Notes: generated by a model from the letters alone, not told the origin. 64,000 nucleotides of DNA from a bacterium M00.F.Ca.ET.205.01.1.1 (GCA_004791255.1 SRUQ01000001.1:1-64000); one strand, 5' to 3'. Shown: positions 28,276 through 37,575, counted from the first letter of the stretch. Made by a program: numbers and translations.

Positions 28276-28875
28276 CTATCCCTTCAGCGATCCCTTCGTG
28301 GAGGGAACCGCGTCCGGCTGGCGCGGATCGCGCTCAAGTGCGGTACGCAGCGCGCGTGCCACGGCCTTGAAGCAGGTCTCGGCGATGTGGTGGTTGTTGG
28401 CGCCATAGTGGTTGGTGACGTGCAGCGTGATGCCGGCGTTCTGCGCCAGCGCCTGGAAGAACTCCCGCACCAGTTCGGTGTCGAAGGTCCCGATCTTGGG
28501 CGACGAGAACGAAACGTTCCAGACCAGGAAGGGGCGGCCCGATACATCGATCGCCGCGCGCGTCAGCGTCTCGTCCATGGCAAGGTCGATCGAGGCATAG
28601 CGCATGATGCCGCGCCGTTCGCCGAGCGCCTTGGCCAGCGCCTGGCCGAGCGCGATGCCGGTGTCCTCGACCGTGTGGTGGTCGTCTATATGAAGGTCGC
28701 CCTTGGCCTTGACCGTCATGTCGATCAGCGAGTGGCGGGACAGCTGGTCCAGCATGTGGTCGAAGAAGCCGACGCCGGTAGCGATGTCCGACTTGCCGGA
28801 GCCGTCGACGTGGACCGACACGGCGATGTCGGTTTCCTTGGTCTTGCGACTTGCTTCGGCGGAACGGGGCGACAT
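28276..28875 (-). CDS. hisB: Imidazoleglycerol-phosphate dehydratase
   Basis: A 199-residue monofunctional HisB without the phosphatase domain of enteric HisB. The two Mn-binding His motifs are visible as [13 protein letters not shown] and HHTVEDT, and in the second half as [15 protein letters not shown]. It is the first gene of the his operon. The ATG fits the family start; upstream in-frame sequence is the intergenic region shared with hslV. Confidence 0.97.
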   Translation of the reverse strand: MSPRSAEASRKTKETDIAVSVHVDGSGKSDIATGVGFFDHMLDQLSRHSLIDMTVKAKGDLHIDDHHTVEDTGIALGQALAKALGERRGIMRYASIDLAMDETLTRAAIDVSGRPFLVWNVSFSSPKIGTFDTELVREFFQALAQNAGITLHVTNHYGANNHHIAETCFKAVARALRTALERDPRQPDAVPSTKGSLKG

Positions 28876-29093
28876 GATCCAGTCCTTGTCCCAGGGCTTG
28901 CATGCTTTTCGCAGCGCACCTGCTTGAAAACGAGAGCCTTCTAGCAGCATGATCCGGCGATTGCCAGTTGCCATCCGGGCCGGTATCGAGCGGTTTGCAA
29001 TCACCAGCCCCATGCATACATATGGGCCGATCAAAGTCACTCGTAACGCGCCGGATCGCCTTTTGAAGGGATGGCGCGCATCGGAGCCAGGAA

Positions 29094-29645
29094 ATGTCTG
29101 ATAATCTGACCATGCACGCCACGACCATCGTGACCGTGCGCAAGGGCAACAAGGTGGTGATCGCCGGCGACGGCCAGGTCAGCCTTGGCCAGACCATCAT
29201 GAAGGGCAACGCCCGCAAGGTGCGCCGCATCGGCAAGGACGGCACCGTGATTGCCGGTTTCGCCGGGGCCACGGCGGACGCGTTCACGCTTCTGGAACGG
29301 CTGGAAGCCAAGCTCGAACAATATCCCGACCAGTTGACGCGCGCCTGCGTCGAGCTCGCCAAGGACTGGCGCACCGACCGCTATCTGCGCCGGCTGGAGG
29401 CGATGATGCTGGTTGCCGACAAATCGGTCTCGCTGGCGCTGACCGGCACCGGCGACGTGCTCGAGCCCGAACATGGCGTCATGGCCATTGGTTCCGGCGG
29501 CAATTACGCGCTGGCCGCGGCGCGCGCGCTGATGGACACCGACAAGAACGCCGAGGAGATCGCCCGCAAGGCGATGCAGATCGCTTCCGACATCTGCGTC
29601 TACACCAACAACAATTTCGTTGTCGAAACCCTCGATGCCGCCTGA
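29094..29645 (+). CDS. hslV: ATP-dependent protease subunit HslV
   Basis: A 183-residue proteasome-like peptidase. The mature N-terminal Thr nucleophile is Thr10 in [12 protein letters not shown], after a short propeptide, as in other rhizobial HslV. It forms a double hexamer capped by HslU. Unlike enteric bacteria, hslV and hslU are split here by a GNAT and a DUF2585 gene, the usual rhizobial order. It diverges from hisB. Confidence 0.97.
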   Translation: MSDNLTMHATTIVTVRKGNKVVIAGDGQVSLGQTIMKGNARKVRRIGKDGTVIAGFAGATADAFTLLERLEAKLEQYPDQLTRACVELAKDWRTDRYLRRLEAMMLVADKSVSLALTGTGDVLEPEHGVMAIGSGGNYALAAARALMDTDKNAEEIARKAMQIASDICVYTNNNFVVETLDAA

Positions 29646-29650
29646 ACCAG

Positions 29651-29697
29651 ACCATGATCCCGCAAAGTGGGACCCGGTTTTCGGAAAAGATCATGGT
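29651..29697. repeat. Rhizobial-type palindromic repeat
   Basis: ACCATGATC and GATCATGGT are perfect 9-bp arms around 29 bases containing AAAGTGGGACCCGGTTTTCGG. I recognise this GATCATG...CGGTTTTC...GATCATG form as a dispersed intergenic palindrome of Mesorhizobium-like genomes. Both candidate ATG starts of the next gene lie in its arms. Confidence 0.65.
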
Positions 29698-30220
29698 CAA
29701 ACAAGAAAGTAGCTACGATTTTCGGCCGGTGACCAAAAAGGACCTGCCGATGATCGCCGGCTGGCTCGCCGAGCCGCATGTGGCCGAATGGTGGGACGAT
29801 CCGGCGACGGAGATCGCCGGGATTCGCGACCACATCGAGAGTATTTCCGTCGAGCCGCTGATCGTCGAGCTCGACGGCAAGCCGATCGCCTATCTGCAGA
29901 GCTACGATCCGCACATGGAAGACGACCATCCCTATGCCGATCAGCCGTTCGGCACGCTCGGCATCGACCTGTCGATCGGCCCGCCGGAGCTGGTCGGCAT
30001 CGGCCATGGCTCGGCCATCGTGCGCCAGTTCGTCGAGGATCTGTTCGAGGAAGGCGTGCCGCGCGTCATCATCGATCCCGATCCCGCCAATATCAGGGCC
30101 ATCCGTGCCTATGAAAAGGCGGGATTCAGGGCAATTGACCGCAGGCAATCGGTCTATGGCGACGTCGTGCTGATGGCGATCGATGCGACAGAAGACGACA
30201 AGGATTTGGGGGCTGACTGA
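29693..30220 (+). CDS. GNAT acetyltransferase, AAC(6')-like
   Basis: About 175 residues from the second ATG (188 from an ATG at 29654). The GNAT core is seen in the segments ELVGIGHGSAIVRQFVEDLF (acetyl-CoA loop) and PANIRAIRAYEKAGF. The N-terminal segment PVTKKDLPMIAGWLAEPHV and WWDD resemble aminoglycoside 6'-N-acetyltransferases and the related siderophore or aminoglycoside-like acetylases. In an hslVU context the native substrate is unlikely to be a drug. Both starts come from an inserted palindrome; the later has GGAAAAG just upstream. Its stop directly abuts the next gene's ATG. Confidence 0.88.
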   Translation: MVKQESSYDFRPVTKKDLPMIAGWLAEPHVAEWWDDPATEIAGIRDHIESISVEPLIVELDGKPIAYLQSYDPHMEDDHPYADQPFGTLGIDLSIGPPELVGIGHGSAIVRQFVEDLFEEGVPRVIIDPDPANIRAIRAYEKAGFRAIDRRQSVYGDVVLMAIDATEDDKDLGAD

Positions 30221-30820
30221 ATGACCGCGCCAGAAGTGGATAAGACGCTTTCTGCCTATGAAGACAGCTGGCGCATGGGGCTTCTGCTGGTGCTGGCCTT
30301 GCTCATTTTCCAGGCCGGCGCCTTGTACGGTATGGGCCGGACGCCAATCTGCACCTGCGGCTACGTCAAACTCTGGCATGGCGTGGTCAACAGTTCGGAG
30401 AACTCCCAGCACATTTCGGACTGGTACACCTTCTCGCACATCATCCATGGCTTCCTGTTCTACGCGCTGGCAAGGTTCCTGTTTCCGCGCTCGCCGATCG
30501 GGCTGAGGCTCGCATTCGCCGTTCTCATCGAAGGCGGCTGGGAACTGCTCGAGAACAGCCCGTTCATCATCGAACGCTATCGCGCCGGCACCATTTCGCT
30601 CGACTATTACGGCGACAGCATCATCAATTCGGTGTCCGACACACTGGCCATGGTGCTGGGATTTGTGATGGCGCGAAGGCTACCTATATGGGTGATCGTC
30701 AGCCTCGCCATCATCTTCGAAGTGGGTACTGGCTATCTTATCCGGGACAATCTGACACTCAACGTGATCATGCTGCTGCATCCGTTCGAGGCCATCAAGC
30801 AGTGGCAAAGTGGAATTTAG
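30221..30820 (+). CDS. DUF2585 (UPF0314) membrane protein
   Basis: A 199-residue membrane protein with about five hydrophobic segments and the conserved pieces [20 protein letters not shown] and [14 protein letters not shown]. The function is unknown, but it is regularly encoded between hslV and hslU in Rhizobiales. It follows the GNAT gene with no gap, and its stop lies within five bases of the hslU start, so the four genes are probably one transcript. Confidence 0.9.
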   Translation: MTAPEVDKTLSAYEDSWRMGLLLVLALLIFQAGALYGMGRTPICTCGYVKLWHGVVNSSENSQHISDWYTFSHIIHGFLFYALARFLFPRSPIGLRLAFAVLIEGGWELLENSPFIIERYRAGTISLDYYGDSIINSVSDTLAMVLGFVMARRLPIWVIVSLAIIFEVGTGYLIRDNLTLNVIMLLHPFEAIKQWQSGI

Positions 30821-30824
30821 TGAT

Positions 30825-32135
30825 ATGAGCACATTTTCTCCCCGCGAAATCGTTTCGGAACTCGACCGTTTCATCATCGGCCAGAAGGACGCCAAGCGCG
30901 CCGTGGCCATTGCGTTGCGCAACCGCTGGCGCCGCCAGCAGCTCGAAGGCCAGATGCGCGAAGAGGTGATGCCGAAGAACATCCTGATGATCGGCCCGAC
31001 CGGCGTCGGCAAGACCGAGATTTCGCGCCGCCTGGCGCGGCTGGCCGGCGCGCCTTTCGTCAAGGTCGAGGCCACCAAGTTCACCGAGGTCGGCTATGTC
31101 GGCCGCGATGTCGAGCAGATCGTGCGCGACCTTGTCGAGATCGCCATCGGCCTGATGCGCGAGAAGATGCGTGAGGACGTCAAGGCACGCGCTCACATCA
31201 ACGCCGAGGAGCGGGTGCTGGAAGCGCTGGTCGGCAAGACGGCGAGCCCGGCAACGCGTGATTCTTTCCGCAAAAAATTGCGCGAGGGCGAACTCGACGA
31301 CAAGGAGATCGAGATCGAAGTGGCCGACACCGGCAATGGCGGCATGCCCGGCTTCGAGATTCCCGGCATGCCGGGCGCCAATATCGGCGTGCTCAACATC
31401 AACGACATGCTGTCGAAAGCCATGGGCGGCAAGAAGACCAAATCGCGCAAGACGACGGTGAAGGAATCCTACGACCTGCTGGTCGCCGACGAATCCGACA
31501 AGCTGCTAGACCAGGATGAGGTGGTGCGCCGGGCGCTCGACGCCACCGAGAATGACGGCATCGTCTTCCTCGACGAGATCGACAAGATCGCCGCGAGATC
31601 GGACATTTCGGGCGGCCCGTCACGCGAAGGCGTGCAACGCGACCTGCTGCCGCTGGTCGAGGGCACCACCGTTGCGACCAAATACGGGCCAGTGAAGACG
31701 GATCATATCTTGTTCATCGCCTCGGGCGCGTTCCATGTCTCGAAGCCGTCAGACCTGTTGCCGGAACTGCAGGGCCGCCTGCCGATCCGCGTCGAGTTGC
31801 GCGCGCTGGAGAAGGGCGATTTCGTCCGCATCCTGACCGAGACCGAGGCCAGTCTGATCAAGCAGTATATCGCGCTGATGAAGACCGAGGGCGTCGACCT
31901 GACCTTCACCGACGACGCCATCGATTCGCTTGCCGGCATCGCCGTCGACCTCAACGCCAGCGTCGAGAACATCGGCGCCCGGCGCCTGCAGACGGTGATG
32001 GAGCGGGTGCTGGACGAGATTTCCTACGATGCGCCGGACCGCAACGGCACGTCAGTCACCATCGACGCCGCCTATGTCGAAAAGCATGTCGGCAACCTGT
32101 CGCGCAACACAGATTTGTCGCGATTCATCCTTTAA
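30825..32135 (+). CDS. hslU: ATP-dependent protease ATPase subunit HslU
   Basis: A 436-residue AAA+ unfoldase with Walker A GPTGVGKT (57-64), Walker [11 protein letters not shown], the arginine-finger region RLPIRVEL and C-terminal tail NTDLSRFIL, whose last residues dock into HslV. The ATG chosen is the one giving [14 protein letters not shown]; an ATG/TTG five codons earlier overlaps the previous gene. Confidence 0.97.
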   Translation: MSTFSPREIVSELDRFIIGQKDAKRAVAIALRNRWRRQQLEGQMREEVMPKNILMIGPTGVGKTEISRRLARLAGAPFVKVEATKFTEVGYVGRDVEQIVRDLVEIAIGLMREKMREDVKARAHINAEERVLEALVGKTASPATRDSFRKKLREGELDDKEIEIEVADTGNGGMPGFEIPGMPGANIGVLNINDMLSKAMGGKKTKSRKTTVKESYDLLVADESDKLLDQDEVVRRALDATENDGIVFLDEIDKIAARSDISGGPSREGVQRDLLPLVEGTTVATKYGPVKTDHILFIASGAFHVSKPSDLLPELQGRLPIRVELRALEKGDFVRILTETEASLIKQYIALMKTEGVDLTFTDDAIDSLAGIAVDLNASVENIGARRLQTVMERVLDEISYDAPDRNGTSVTIDAAYVEKHVGNLSRNTDLSRFIL

Positions 32136-32333
32136 ACGAAAGCGCCGGCGCAGTCCGGCGCCGGCTCAGAGTGCTGCGCGTCCTCCCGGACGCGTTGCAC
32201 AAGGTCCGGCAGTGAACCATGTGTGGCCAGATGGTATCATCCGGCCACCTTTCGTCTTGCCGGATGAAGGGGCGCTCTCGACTCAACCCTGAGCACTACC
32301 TAGTTTGCCCGCAAGATTTGCAGGCGGCGGCGC
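32136..32333. other. hslU-DUF1402 intergenic region
   Basis: 198 bases holding two hairpin-forming stretches: GCGCCGG/CCGGCGC at 32142-32161, right after hslU, and GTGGCC-A-GATG / CATC-C-GGCCAC at 32223-32248 with a GTAT loop. Neither has a U-tract, so neither is a convincing intrinsic terminator. The first may still end the hslVU transcript. Confidence 0.5.
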
Positions 32334-33323
32334 ATGAAAAAACTGATCCCAATCATTCTCGGGCCAATCCTTCTCGGGCCCATCATTCTCGGCTTGACGC
32401 TGGCGGCGATGCTGTTCGCCGCCGAGGCGGCGACATTGGTGCCGGCGGGAAACCGCAATGCCGAGCAACCCGACATTCCGGGCGCCTCGAGCCGACGCAC
32501 GCAAGCGACCAACACCACCTTCCAGGCGAAGTACCGCAAGGTCTACGCCCTGCTGCAGAACGATGCCGAGCTGCGCGGCAAGATCAAGAAGGCAGCAAGC
32601 GCCTACGGCATCGACCCCCTGCACATTGTCGGCGCCATCGTCGGCGAGCATACCTACAATGTCGACGCCTATGACCGGCTGCAGACCTACTACGTCAAGG
32701 CGATCTCGTACCTCTCCAGCAAACTGTCCTTCGCCTATGAGGGCGAGGACATCACCGATTTCGTGCAGCGGCCGGAATTCAAGAAATGCGCCGGGACGTC
32801 CGACAGCTACGATCTGTGGGAATGCCGCGAGCAGGTGTGGAACCGCGCGTTTCGGGGCAAGACGGTCGGCGGCACAAGCTTTCCCGACGACCGCTTCGGC
32901 GCCACTTTCTTCCAGCCTTATTATGCCGGCCAGACTTTTGGGCTTGGCCAGCTGAACCCGCTGACCGCCCTGCAGATGAGCGATCTCGTGCACAAGGTTT
33001 CCGGCCTGCCCGAGCTCGACGTCGGCGATCCCAATTCGGTCTACAAGACCATCATGGATCCTGACCTTACCCTGCCTTACGTCGCCGCGACGATCCGGAA
33101 ATCGATCGATGCCTACAAGAACATTGCCGGCTTCGACATTTCGGGCAATCCGGGGCTGACCGCCACGCTCTACAATGTCGGCAATCCCGAACAGCGCGCC
33201 TATGCGCTGAAGGCGGAGAACGACAAGCGCCGCGCCGCCGGAGAGCCGGTAAAACTGCCGGAAGAGAATTATTACGGCTGGCTGGTCAACGACAAGCTGC
33301 CGGAGCTCAAGGCGCTGTTTTAG
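32334..33323 (+). CDS. Exported DUF1402 family protein
   Basis: 329 residues. The N-terminus is a Sec signal peptide or membrane anchor whose core is a repeat (IILGP ILLGP IILGL) encoded by three 15-base units. The mature part has DPLHIVGAIVGEHTYNVD and GQTFGLGQLNPLTALQMS, reminiscent of lysozyme-like/lytic transglycosylase folds with a Glu in the GEH motif, but activity is not established for the family. It is a periplasmic protein probably acting on the cell wall. It converges with mocF. Confidence 0.85.
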   Translation: MKKLIPIILGPILLGPIILGLTLAAMLFAAEAATLVPAGNRNAEQPDIPGASSRRTQATNTTFQAKYRKVYALLQNDAELRGKIKKAASAYGIDPLHIVGAIVGEHTYNVDAYDRLQTYYVKAISYLSSKLSFAYEGEDITDFVQRPEFKKCAGTSDSYDLWECREQVWNRAFRGKTVGGTSFPDDRFGATFFQPYYAGQTFGLGQLNPLTALQMSDLVHKVSGLPELDVGDPNSVYKTIMDPDLTLPYVAATIRKSIDAYKNIAGFDISGNPGLTATLYNVGNPEQRAYALKAENDKRRAAGEPVKLPEENYYGWLVNDKLPELKALF

Positions 33324-33339
33324 GGGCACCCCCACCCCG

Positions 33340-33375
33340 CTGCTTCGCAGCGACCCTCCCTGCAAGGGGGAGGGT
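33340..33375. terminator. Hairpin pair between DUF1402 and mocF
   Basis: GCTGC-TTC-GCAGC is followed by ACCCTCCC-N7-GGGAGGGT in the 68-base gap between convergent genes. The composition resembles a common dispersed rhizobial repeat. It may act as a bidirectional terminator although U-tracts are missing. Confidence 0.45.
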
Positions 33376-33391
33376 AGGCCAGCTTATCCAC

Positions 33392-34630
33392 TCACGCCGC
33401 CAGCAATGCCTTCAGCTTGACATCAGGCGATCCCAGCGCCTCCGGCGCCGGCTTTGCCCGCTTGCCGATGAGCATTTCGGCCAGCCTGATGTCGCGGGCG
33501 ACCGTATTGCCGGGACCAATGCCGCTGGCCGCCACCAGCCTGCCGTCTTCGGCCAGGTGAAAGAGGATGAAGGCGCCCTCGCCGAGGTCCCGGCGCACGA
33601 TGCCGCGGCCTTCGTCGGAAAGACCCGCGATCTGCAGCGACAGGCCATACTGATCCGACCAGAACCAGGGCACCGCCGCATGCGCCTCGCCGGCGCCCAG
33701 CATGTTTCTTGCGGCCAGCGCGCCCTGCTCCTGCGCATTGCGCCAGGCCTCCAGCCGCACGCGGCGGCCGCCATAGACGGCCAGTGGGAACGAACAGCAG
33801 TCGCCCGCGGCAAAGACATCAGGATCGCTGGTGCGCAGTTCGGCGTCGACGGCAATGCCGTTATCGATGGTGAGTCCGGCTTCGGCCGCAAGCGTGGTCA
33901 CCGGCACGGCGCCGATGCCTATCACCGAGAGATCGGCGACGATGTCCTTCCCGTCCGCAAGCGTGACGCGAACCTCGGCGCTATCGTCGGCAATCGCCGT
34001 GATGCCTTGGCCGGCGAGGATTTTCACGCCCTCGGCTTCATGCGCGTCATGGACGATCCCGGCAATCTCGACCGGCACGCCGCGCATCAGGATGCGCGGC
34101 TGCGCCTCGATGACGGTAACCGAAGCGCCGAGCTTTCGGGCCGAGGCGGCGAGTTCCAGGCCGATGAAGCCGCCGCCGACAATGGCGATGCGGCTGCCGG
34201 CCCTGAGATGGGCGCGGATGGCGAGCGCGTCGGCGAAGGTCCGGAGGTAGACGCAGCGCGACCCCAGTCCCGGCATCGGCAATTTGCGCGGGGTCGAACC
34301 GGTGGCCAGCAGGAGCTTGTCATAGGAAAGCGAAGCCCCGTCCGACAGACGCACGACATGCGCGGTGCGATCGATCCCCGCGGCCCGGACGGAACGGAGA
34401 TGCCGGATCGACTTCTCGGCCAACAGTTCGTCGCTGGTGATCGCCCTGATTTCAGGGGTCTCGCTGGCCATCGCCTCCTTCGACAGCGGCGGCCGTTCGT
34501 AAGGCAGATGCGGCTCGTCGCCGACCAGCGTCACCGGCCCTTCATAGCCGAGGTCGCGCAGGGCAAGGGCAGCCCTGCCACCGCATTCTCCGGCACCGAC
34601 GATGACCATCCCTTGCGCCATCTCCGTCAC
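33392..34630 (-). CDS. mocF: MocF-like ferredoxin reductase
   Basis: A 412-residue FAD/NAD(P)H-dependent ferredoxin reductase of the oxygenase-coupled class. It has the FAD motif VIVGAGECGG near the N-terminus, an NAD motif IVGGGFIGLELA and the FAD-pyrophosphate motif VFAAGDCCSF. It should pass electrons to the Rieske ferredoxin MocE, whose gene it overlaps by four bases, and on to MocD. In Rhizobium leguminosarum mocDEF are needed for rhizopine catabolism. The call rests on the three-gene set and family, not on an exact ortholog test. Confidence 0.88.
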   Translation of the reverse strand: MTEMAQGMVIVGAGECGGRAALALRDLGYEGPVTLVGDEPHLPYERPPLSKEAMASETPEIRAITSDELLAEKSIRHLRSVRAAGIDRTAHVVRLSDGASLSYDKLLLATGSTPRKLPMPGLGSRCVYLRTFADALAIRAHLRAGSRIAIVGGGFIGLELAASARKLGASVTVIEAQPRILMRGVPVEIAGIVHDAHEAEGVKILAGQGITAIADDSAEVRVTLADGKDIVADLSVIGIGAVPVTTLAAEAGLTIDNGIAVDAELRTSDPDVFAAGDCCSFPLAVYGGRRVRLEAWRNAQEQGALAARNMLGAGEAHAAVPWFWSDQYGLSLQIAGLSDEGRGIVRRDLGEGAFILFHLAEDGRLVAASGIGPGNTVARDIRLAEMLIGKRAKPAPEALGSPDVKLKALLAA

Positions 34631-34941
34631 CCGATCTGGACGAGTACTTTGCCGGCGTCGACCTTGACCGGATAGGTCTTGAGATTGACGCAGGCCGGCG
34701 CGCCCTTGGCCGCGCCGGTCTTGTAGTTAAAACGGCCATTGTGCTTGGGGCATTCGATGATGTCGTCCATCACCAGCCCGTCGGCCAGGTGGATTTTCTC
34801 ATGCGTGCAGAGGCCATCAGTGGCGAAGAATTCATCGTCGGGGCTGCGATAGATGGCGAAGGTGCGTCCGCCGTGATCGAAGCGCATCACGTCCTCTTCG
34901 TCGATTTCCTCGGCGGCACAGGCCTCGACCCAGTCGTTCAT
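34627..34941 (-). CDS. mocE: MocE-like Rieske 2Fe-2S ferredoxin
   Basis: A 104-residue Rieske protein. The cluster ligands are Cys45/His47 (CTHEKIH) and Cys64/His67 (CPKHNGRF). It carries electrons from the reductase to the desaturase-like oxygenase. The MocE family is a distinct small group of Rieske ferredoxins next to alkane/fatty-acid-type diiron enzymes. It is 27 bases downstream of mocD and overlaps mocF. Confidence 0.93.
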   Translation of the reverse strand: MNDWVEACAAEEIDEEDVMRFDHGGRTFAIYRSPDDEFFATDGLCTHEKIHLADGLVMDDIIECPKHNGRFNYKTGAAKGAPACVNLKTYPVKVDAGKVLVQIG

Positions 34942-34968
34942 TGCATCCTCACACTTGATCGTTTCAGC

Positions 34969-36060
34969 TCATTCCGCCGCTGCCGCGACGGCATCGTTGT
35001 GGAATTCCTCGCGGTACGGCCGGGCGGTCGGCGGCAATTCGCGCTTGAGGAAATAGTCCTCGTTGCGCAGCTGGCGCAGGAAGACCGGGATCATCTCGCG
35101 ATAGCCGGCCAGGATCGACGGCGTCGGCGCCGGCAAATCGTGCTTGATCAGTTCATGCAGCTTCGGCAGCGCGTGGTAGGGCACCATCGGGAACATGTGA
35201 TGTTCGACATGGTAGTTCATGTTCCAGTAGATGAAGCGGCTAACCGGGTTCATGTAGAGGGTGCGGCTGTTCAGCCGATGGTCGGTGACGTTGTCGGCCA
35301 GGCCGCCATGCTGCAGCAGGCCGACCATGACATGATGCCAGGCTCCGTAGAGCCTGGGCAGGCCGACCAGCATCAGCGGCAGGAACGAGCCGGAATACAG
35401 CGCCAGCGCGATTGTAACGGCATAGATCGCCGTCCAGATACGGGCGACGCGGATCGCTCTCGGCTGCTCCTGTTGCGGAATGAAGGTCTTTTCGGCGGCG
35501 CTGATGTTGCCGGCGGCGTTGCGCAGCATATCGCTCATCGCGTGCCAGGCATCGAGCACGCCGACGAAACCGAGAATGGCACGCACCAGGTCCGGCGGCC
35601 GCATGACCGAGATTTCCGGGTCACGGCCGACGATGATGGTGTCGGTGTGATGGCGCGTGTGGCTCCAGCGCCATGTCACCGGATTGCGCATGATCATGAA
35701 GCAGGCGACCTGGTAGACCGCATCGTTCATCCATTGCGTGCGGAAGGCGGTGCCATGGCCGCATTCATGCCAGCGTGAATCGGTGGATGAGCCGTAGAGC
35801 ACGCCGTAGACGAAGAAGAACGGCACGCACCACCATGTGCCCCAGAACCAGGCGGCGCCGGCACCGCTGACGACCAGCGCGGCGATCCAGATCGCGGTGT
35901 CGCGGATGGCCGGGCCGTCGGAGCGCTGCATCAGCTCCTTCATCTGCTTGCGGGACACGTCGGTGTGATACCATTCGGCCGCCGACAGGCCGTTTTCCAC
36001 GGCGAGCTTGGCGTCGCGGCCGATCAGGCTGTAGTCACGCCGGGACGGTGCTGCGGTCAT
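34969..36060 (-). CDS. mocD: MocD-like membrane diiron oxygenase/desaturase
   Basis: A 363-residue integral-membrane diiron enzyme with the three His boxes: HECGH (98-102), HTRHH (134-138) and HVEHHMFP in the C-terminal part, and four hydrophobic segments around them. The family includes fatty-acid desaturases and hydroxylases. MocD is proposed to remove the O-methyl group of 3-O-methyl-scyllo-inosamine by oxidation. The chosen ATG gives MTAAPSRRDYSLIG; a longer frame through the promoter region is not supported. It diverges from the LacI-type regulator, and an operator-like palindrome lies between them. Confidence 0.88.
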   Translation of the reverse strand: MTAAPSRRDYSLIGRDAKLAVENGLSAAEWYHTDVSRKQMKELMQRSDGPAIRDTAIWIAALVVSGAGAAWFWGTWWCVPFFFVYGVLYGSSTDSRWHECGHGTAFRTQWMNDAVYQVACFMIMRNPVTWRWSHTRHHTDTIIVGRDPEISVMRPPDLVRAILGFVGVLDAWHAMSDMLRNAAGNISAAEKTFIPQQEQPRAIRVARIWTAIYAVTIALALYSGSFLPLMLVGLPRLYGAWHHVMVGLLQHGGLADNVTDHRLNSRTLYMNPVSRFIYWNMNYHVEHHMFPMVPYHALPKLHELIKHDLPAPTPSILAGYREMIPVFLRQLRNEDYFLKRELPPTARPYREEFHNDAVAAAAE

Positions 36061-36175
36061 GTTTGCCTCCTGTGAAAGGCGCGCGCCCAAGCGAATGCCG
36101 ATCACCTGTTCTTTTGGCACCCACTGGCTTCGAACCAGAAAATACCGCCGCTCTCTGATAGACTCAATCTCACAA

Positions 36176-36190
36176 AGATAGTTTCTATCA
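36176..36190. promoter_or_regulatory. Candidate LacI-type operator AGATAG-TTT-CTATCA
   Basis: A 15-base palindrome with one outer mismatch, in the mocD-regulator divergent region, 50 bases before the regulator start. It has the same half-sites and spacing as the perfect site at 37302-37316. A third half-site (TGATAG) lies at 36156-36161. Confidence 0.6.
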
Positions 36191-36239
36191 TTTCCCATCA
36201 GAATGATGTATCCATATCGGGACTCGAACGAGGGCGATC

Positions 36240-37271
36240 ATGGCGAAACGGCCGACCATATCAGACCTGGCGCGCATCTCCGGCGTCAGCGTTGCCACGG
36301 TGGACCGGGTGCTCAACAATCGCCTGCCGGTGCGCGAGGAAACCGCGCGCCGCGTCTATGAGACGGCGACCGAGATCGGCTACCATGCAGCCGGCCTGAT
36401 CAAGCAGCGCATGCGCCAGGAACTGCCGGAGTACCGGCTGGGCTTCCTGCTGCTTCGCGGCAATGATGTGTTCTACGGCGATTTCGCGCGGGAACTTGAA
36501 CTGGCGGTCTCGCAATCGCAGCGGTTCCGCGGCGTCGCAACCATCGACTTCGCCGGTTCCCTGATCCCAGACGAGATCGCCGCCCAGATGCGCGGGCTAG
36601 CGGCAAAATCGAGGGCCATCGCCGTTGTCGGCCCGGACCATCCGACCCTAACGGCGACAGTCGAGGCGTTGAAGGCGAGGAGGCAACCGGTCTTCTCGCT
36701 GTTGTCCGACTTTGCCGCCGGTATCCGCGAGGGTTATGTCGGTCTCGACAACCGCAAGGTCGGTCGTACCGCGGCCTGGATGATCGCCAGGGCGGCGCGA
36801 CAACCCGGCAAGGTCGCCCTCTTCGTCGGCAGCCATCGCTTCCATGGCCACGAATTGCGCGAGATCGGCTTCCGCTCCTTCTTTCGCGAGCACGCACCCG
36901 ACTTCAGCGTGCTGGAAACGCTGGTCAACCTGGAGGCAAACCAGGTGACCCATGATGCGATGATCGATCTTCTGGCGCGCTATCCGGACCTTGCCGGCTG
37001 CTACGTCGCGGGCGGTGGCATGGAAGGCGCGGTCTCGGCGCTGCGGGCAGCAAAGCCTGTACATATGCCGGTGGTCGTCTGCAACGAGATCAACGCCGAG
37101 TCGCGAGCGGCACTCGCCGACAACATCCTCACCATGGTGATCTCGACGCCGCTGGCCGCGCTCTGCCGCGAACTGGTCGATCGGATGGTGCATGCCATCG
37201 AAACCGGCGCAGCCAACGCCCCCGGCCAGACCTTCCTGCCCTTCGACGTCTATCTGCCGGAAAATATCTGA
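36240..37271 (+). CDS. LacI-family transcriptional regulator (moc/inositol)
   Basis: 343 residues. The N-terminal helix-turn-helix reads TISDLARISGVSVATVDRVLNNR and is followed by a periplasmic-binding-protein-like sugar domain. Its position between mocDEF and an inositol-type ABC transporter suggests it senses inositol, scyllo-inosamine or a rhizopine. Matching palindromes on both sides of the gene fit autoregulation and control of both flanking units. The effector and the sign of control are inferred. Confidence 0.92.
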   Translation: MAKRPTISDLARISGVSVATVDRVLNNRLPVREETARRVYETATEIGYHAAGLIKQRMRQELPEYRLGFLLLRGNDVFYGDFARELELAVSQSQRFRGVATIDFAGSLIPDEIAAQMRGLAAKSRAIAVVGPDHPTLTATVEALKARRQPVFSLLSDFAAGIREGYVGLDNRKVGRTAAWMIARAARQPGKVALFVGSHRFHGHELREIGFRSFFREHAPDFSVLETLVNLEANQVTHDAMIDLLARYPDLAGCYVAGGGMEGAVSALRAAKPVHMPVVVCNEINAESRAALADNILTMVISTPLAALCRELVDRMVHAIETGAANAPGQTFLPFDVYLPENI

Positions 37272-37301
37272 TCTCTTCCGGACGCGAGCAGCCGCCGGAA
37301 A

Positions 37302-37316
37302 TGATAGAACCTATCA
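37302..37316. promoter_or_regulatory. Candidate LacI-type operator TGATAG-AAC-CTATCA
   Basis: A perfect 6-bp inverted repeat with a three-base spacer, 31 bases past the regulator stop and 260 bases before the ABC binding-protein start. It matches the site at 36176-36190, so the same regulator probably acts at both. Confidence 0.65.
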
Positions 37317-37376
37317 GAACGATCCGAAAATCCGGCGGCGGATCGCGGAATCGCCCTTGACGCGTTCCGCTGAAAT

Positions 37377-37390
37377 GGAATAAATATTTC
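37377..37390. promoter_or_regulatory. IolR-like site GGAA-N6-TTTC before the ABC operon
   Basis: GGAATAAATATTTC departs by one base from GGAA-N6-TTCC, the motif reported for IolR in Sinorhizobium meliloti. It is embedded in TGAAAT-N9-ATTTCA. It is 186 bases upstream of the binding-protein gene; GTTCCGGAAC follows at 37416-37425. Confidence 0.45.
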
Positions 37391-37575
37391 ACTAACTGTG
37401 CATTTTGGTTCTTTCGTTCCGGAACATCTGTTTCAAAGAGGCAGTTTGGCGTTCCAGCCGATGGGAAGACCGCCGCACCGGAACGGAATGATTTGAGGGA
37501 GAGATTCCCCGGGCAGATCGGGGAGTTCCGGATAGATCGGTGCAACCGGACACCAATATGTGGAGGAGAGATACA

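Noticed and set aside
28923..28960. Heat-shock (RpoH) promoter of hslV: CTTGAA at 28923
   Set aside because: The -35-like part matches, but 17 bases on the sequence is AGCATG, a poor fit to the rhizobial -10 (CCANAT).
32142..32161. Intrinsic terminator after hslU
   Set aside because: Strong GC stem but no U-tract; recorded only as a hairpin in the intergenic entry.
37416..37425. GTTCCGGAAC as a separate operator
   Set aside because: A 10-base palindrome is expected by chance in a window this size; without a second copy it was only mentioned with the IolR-like site.
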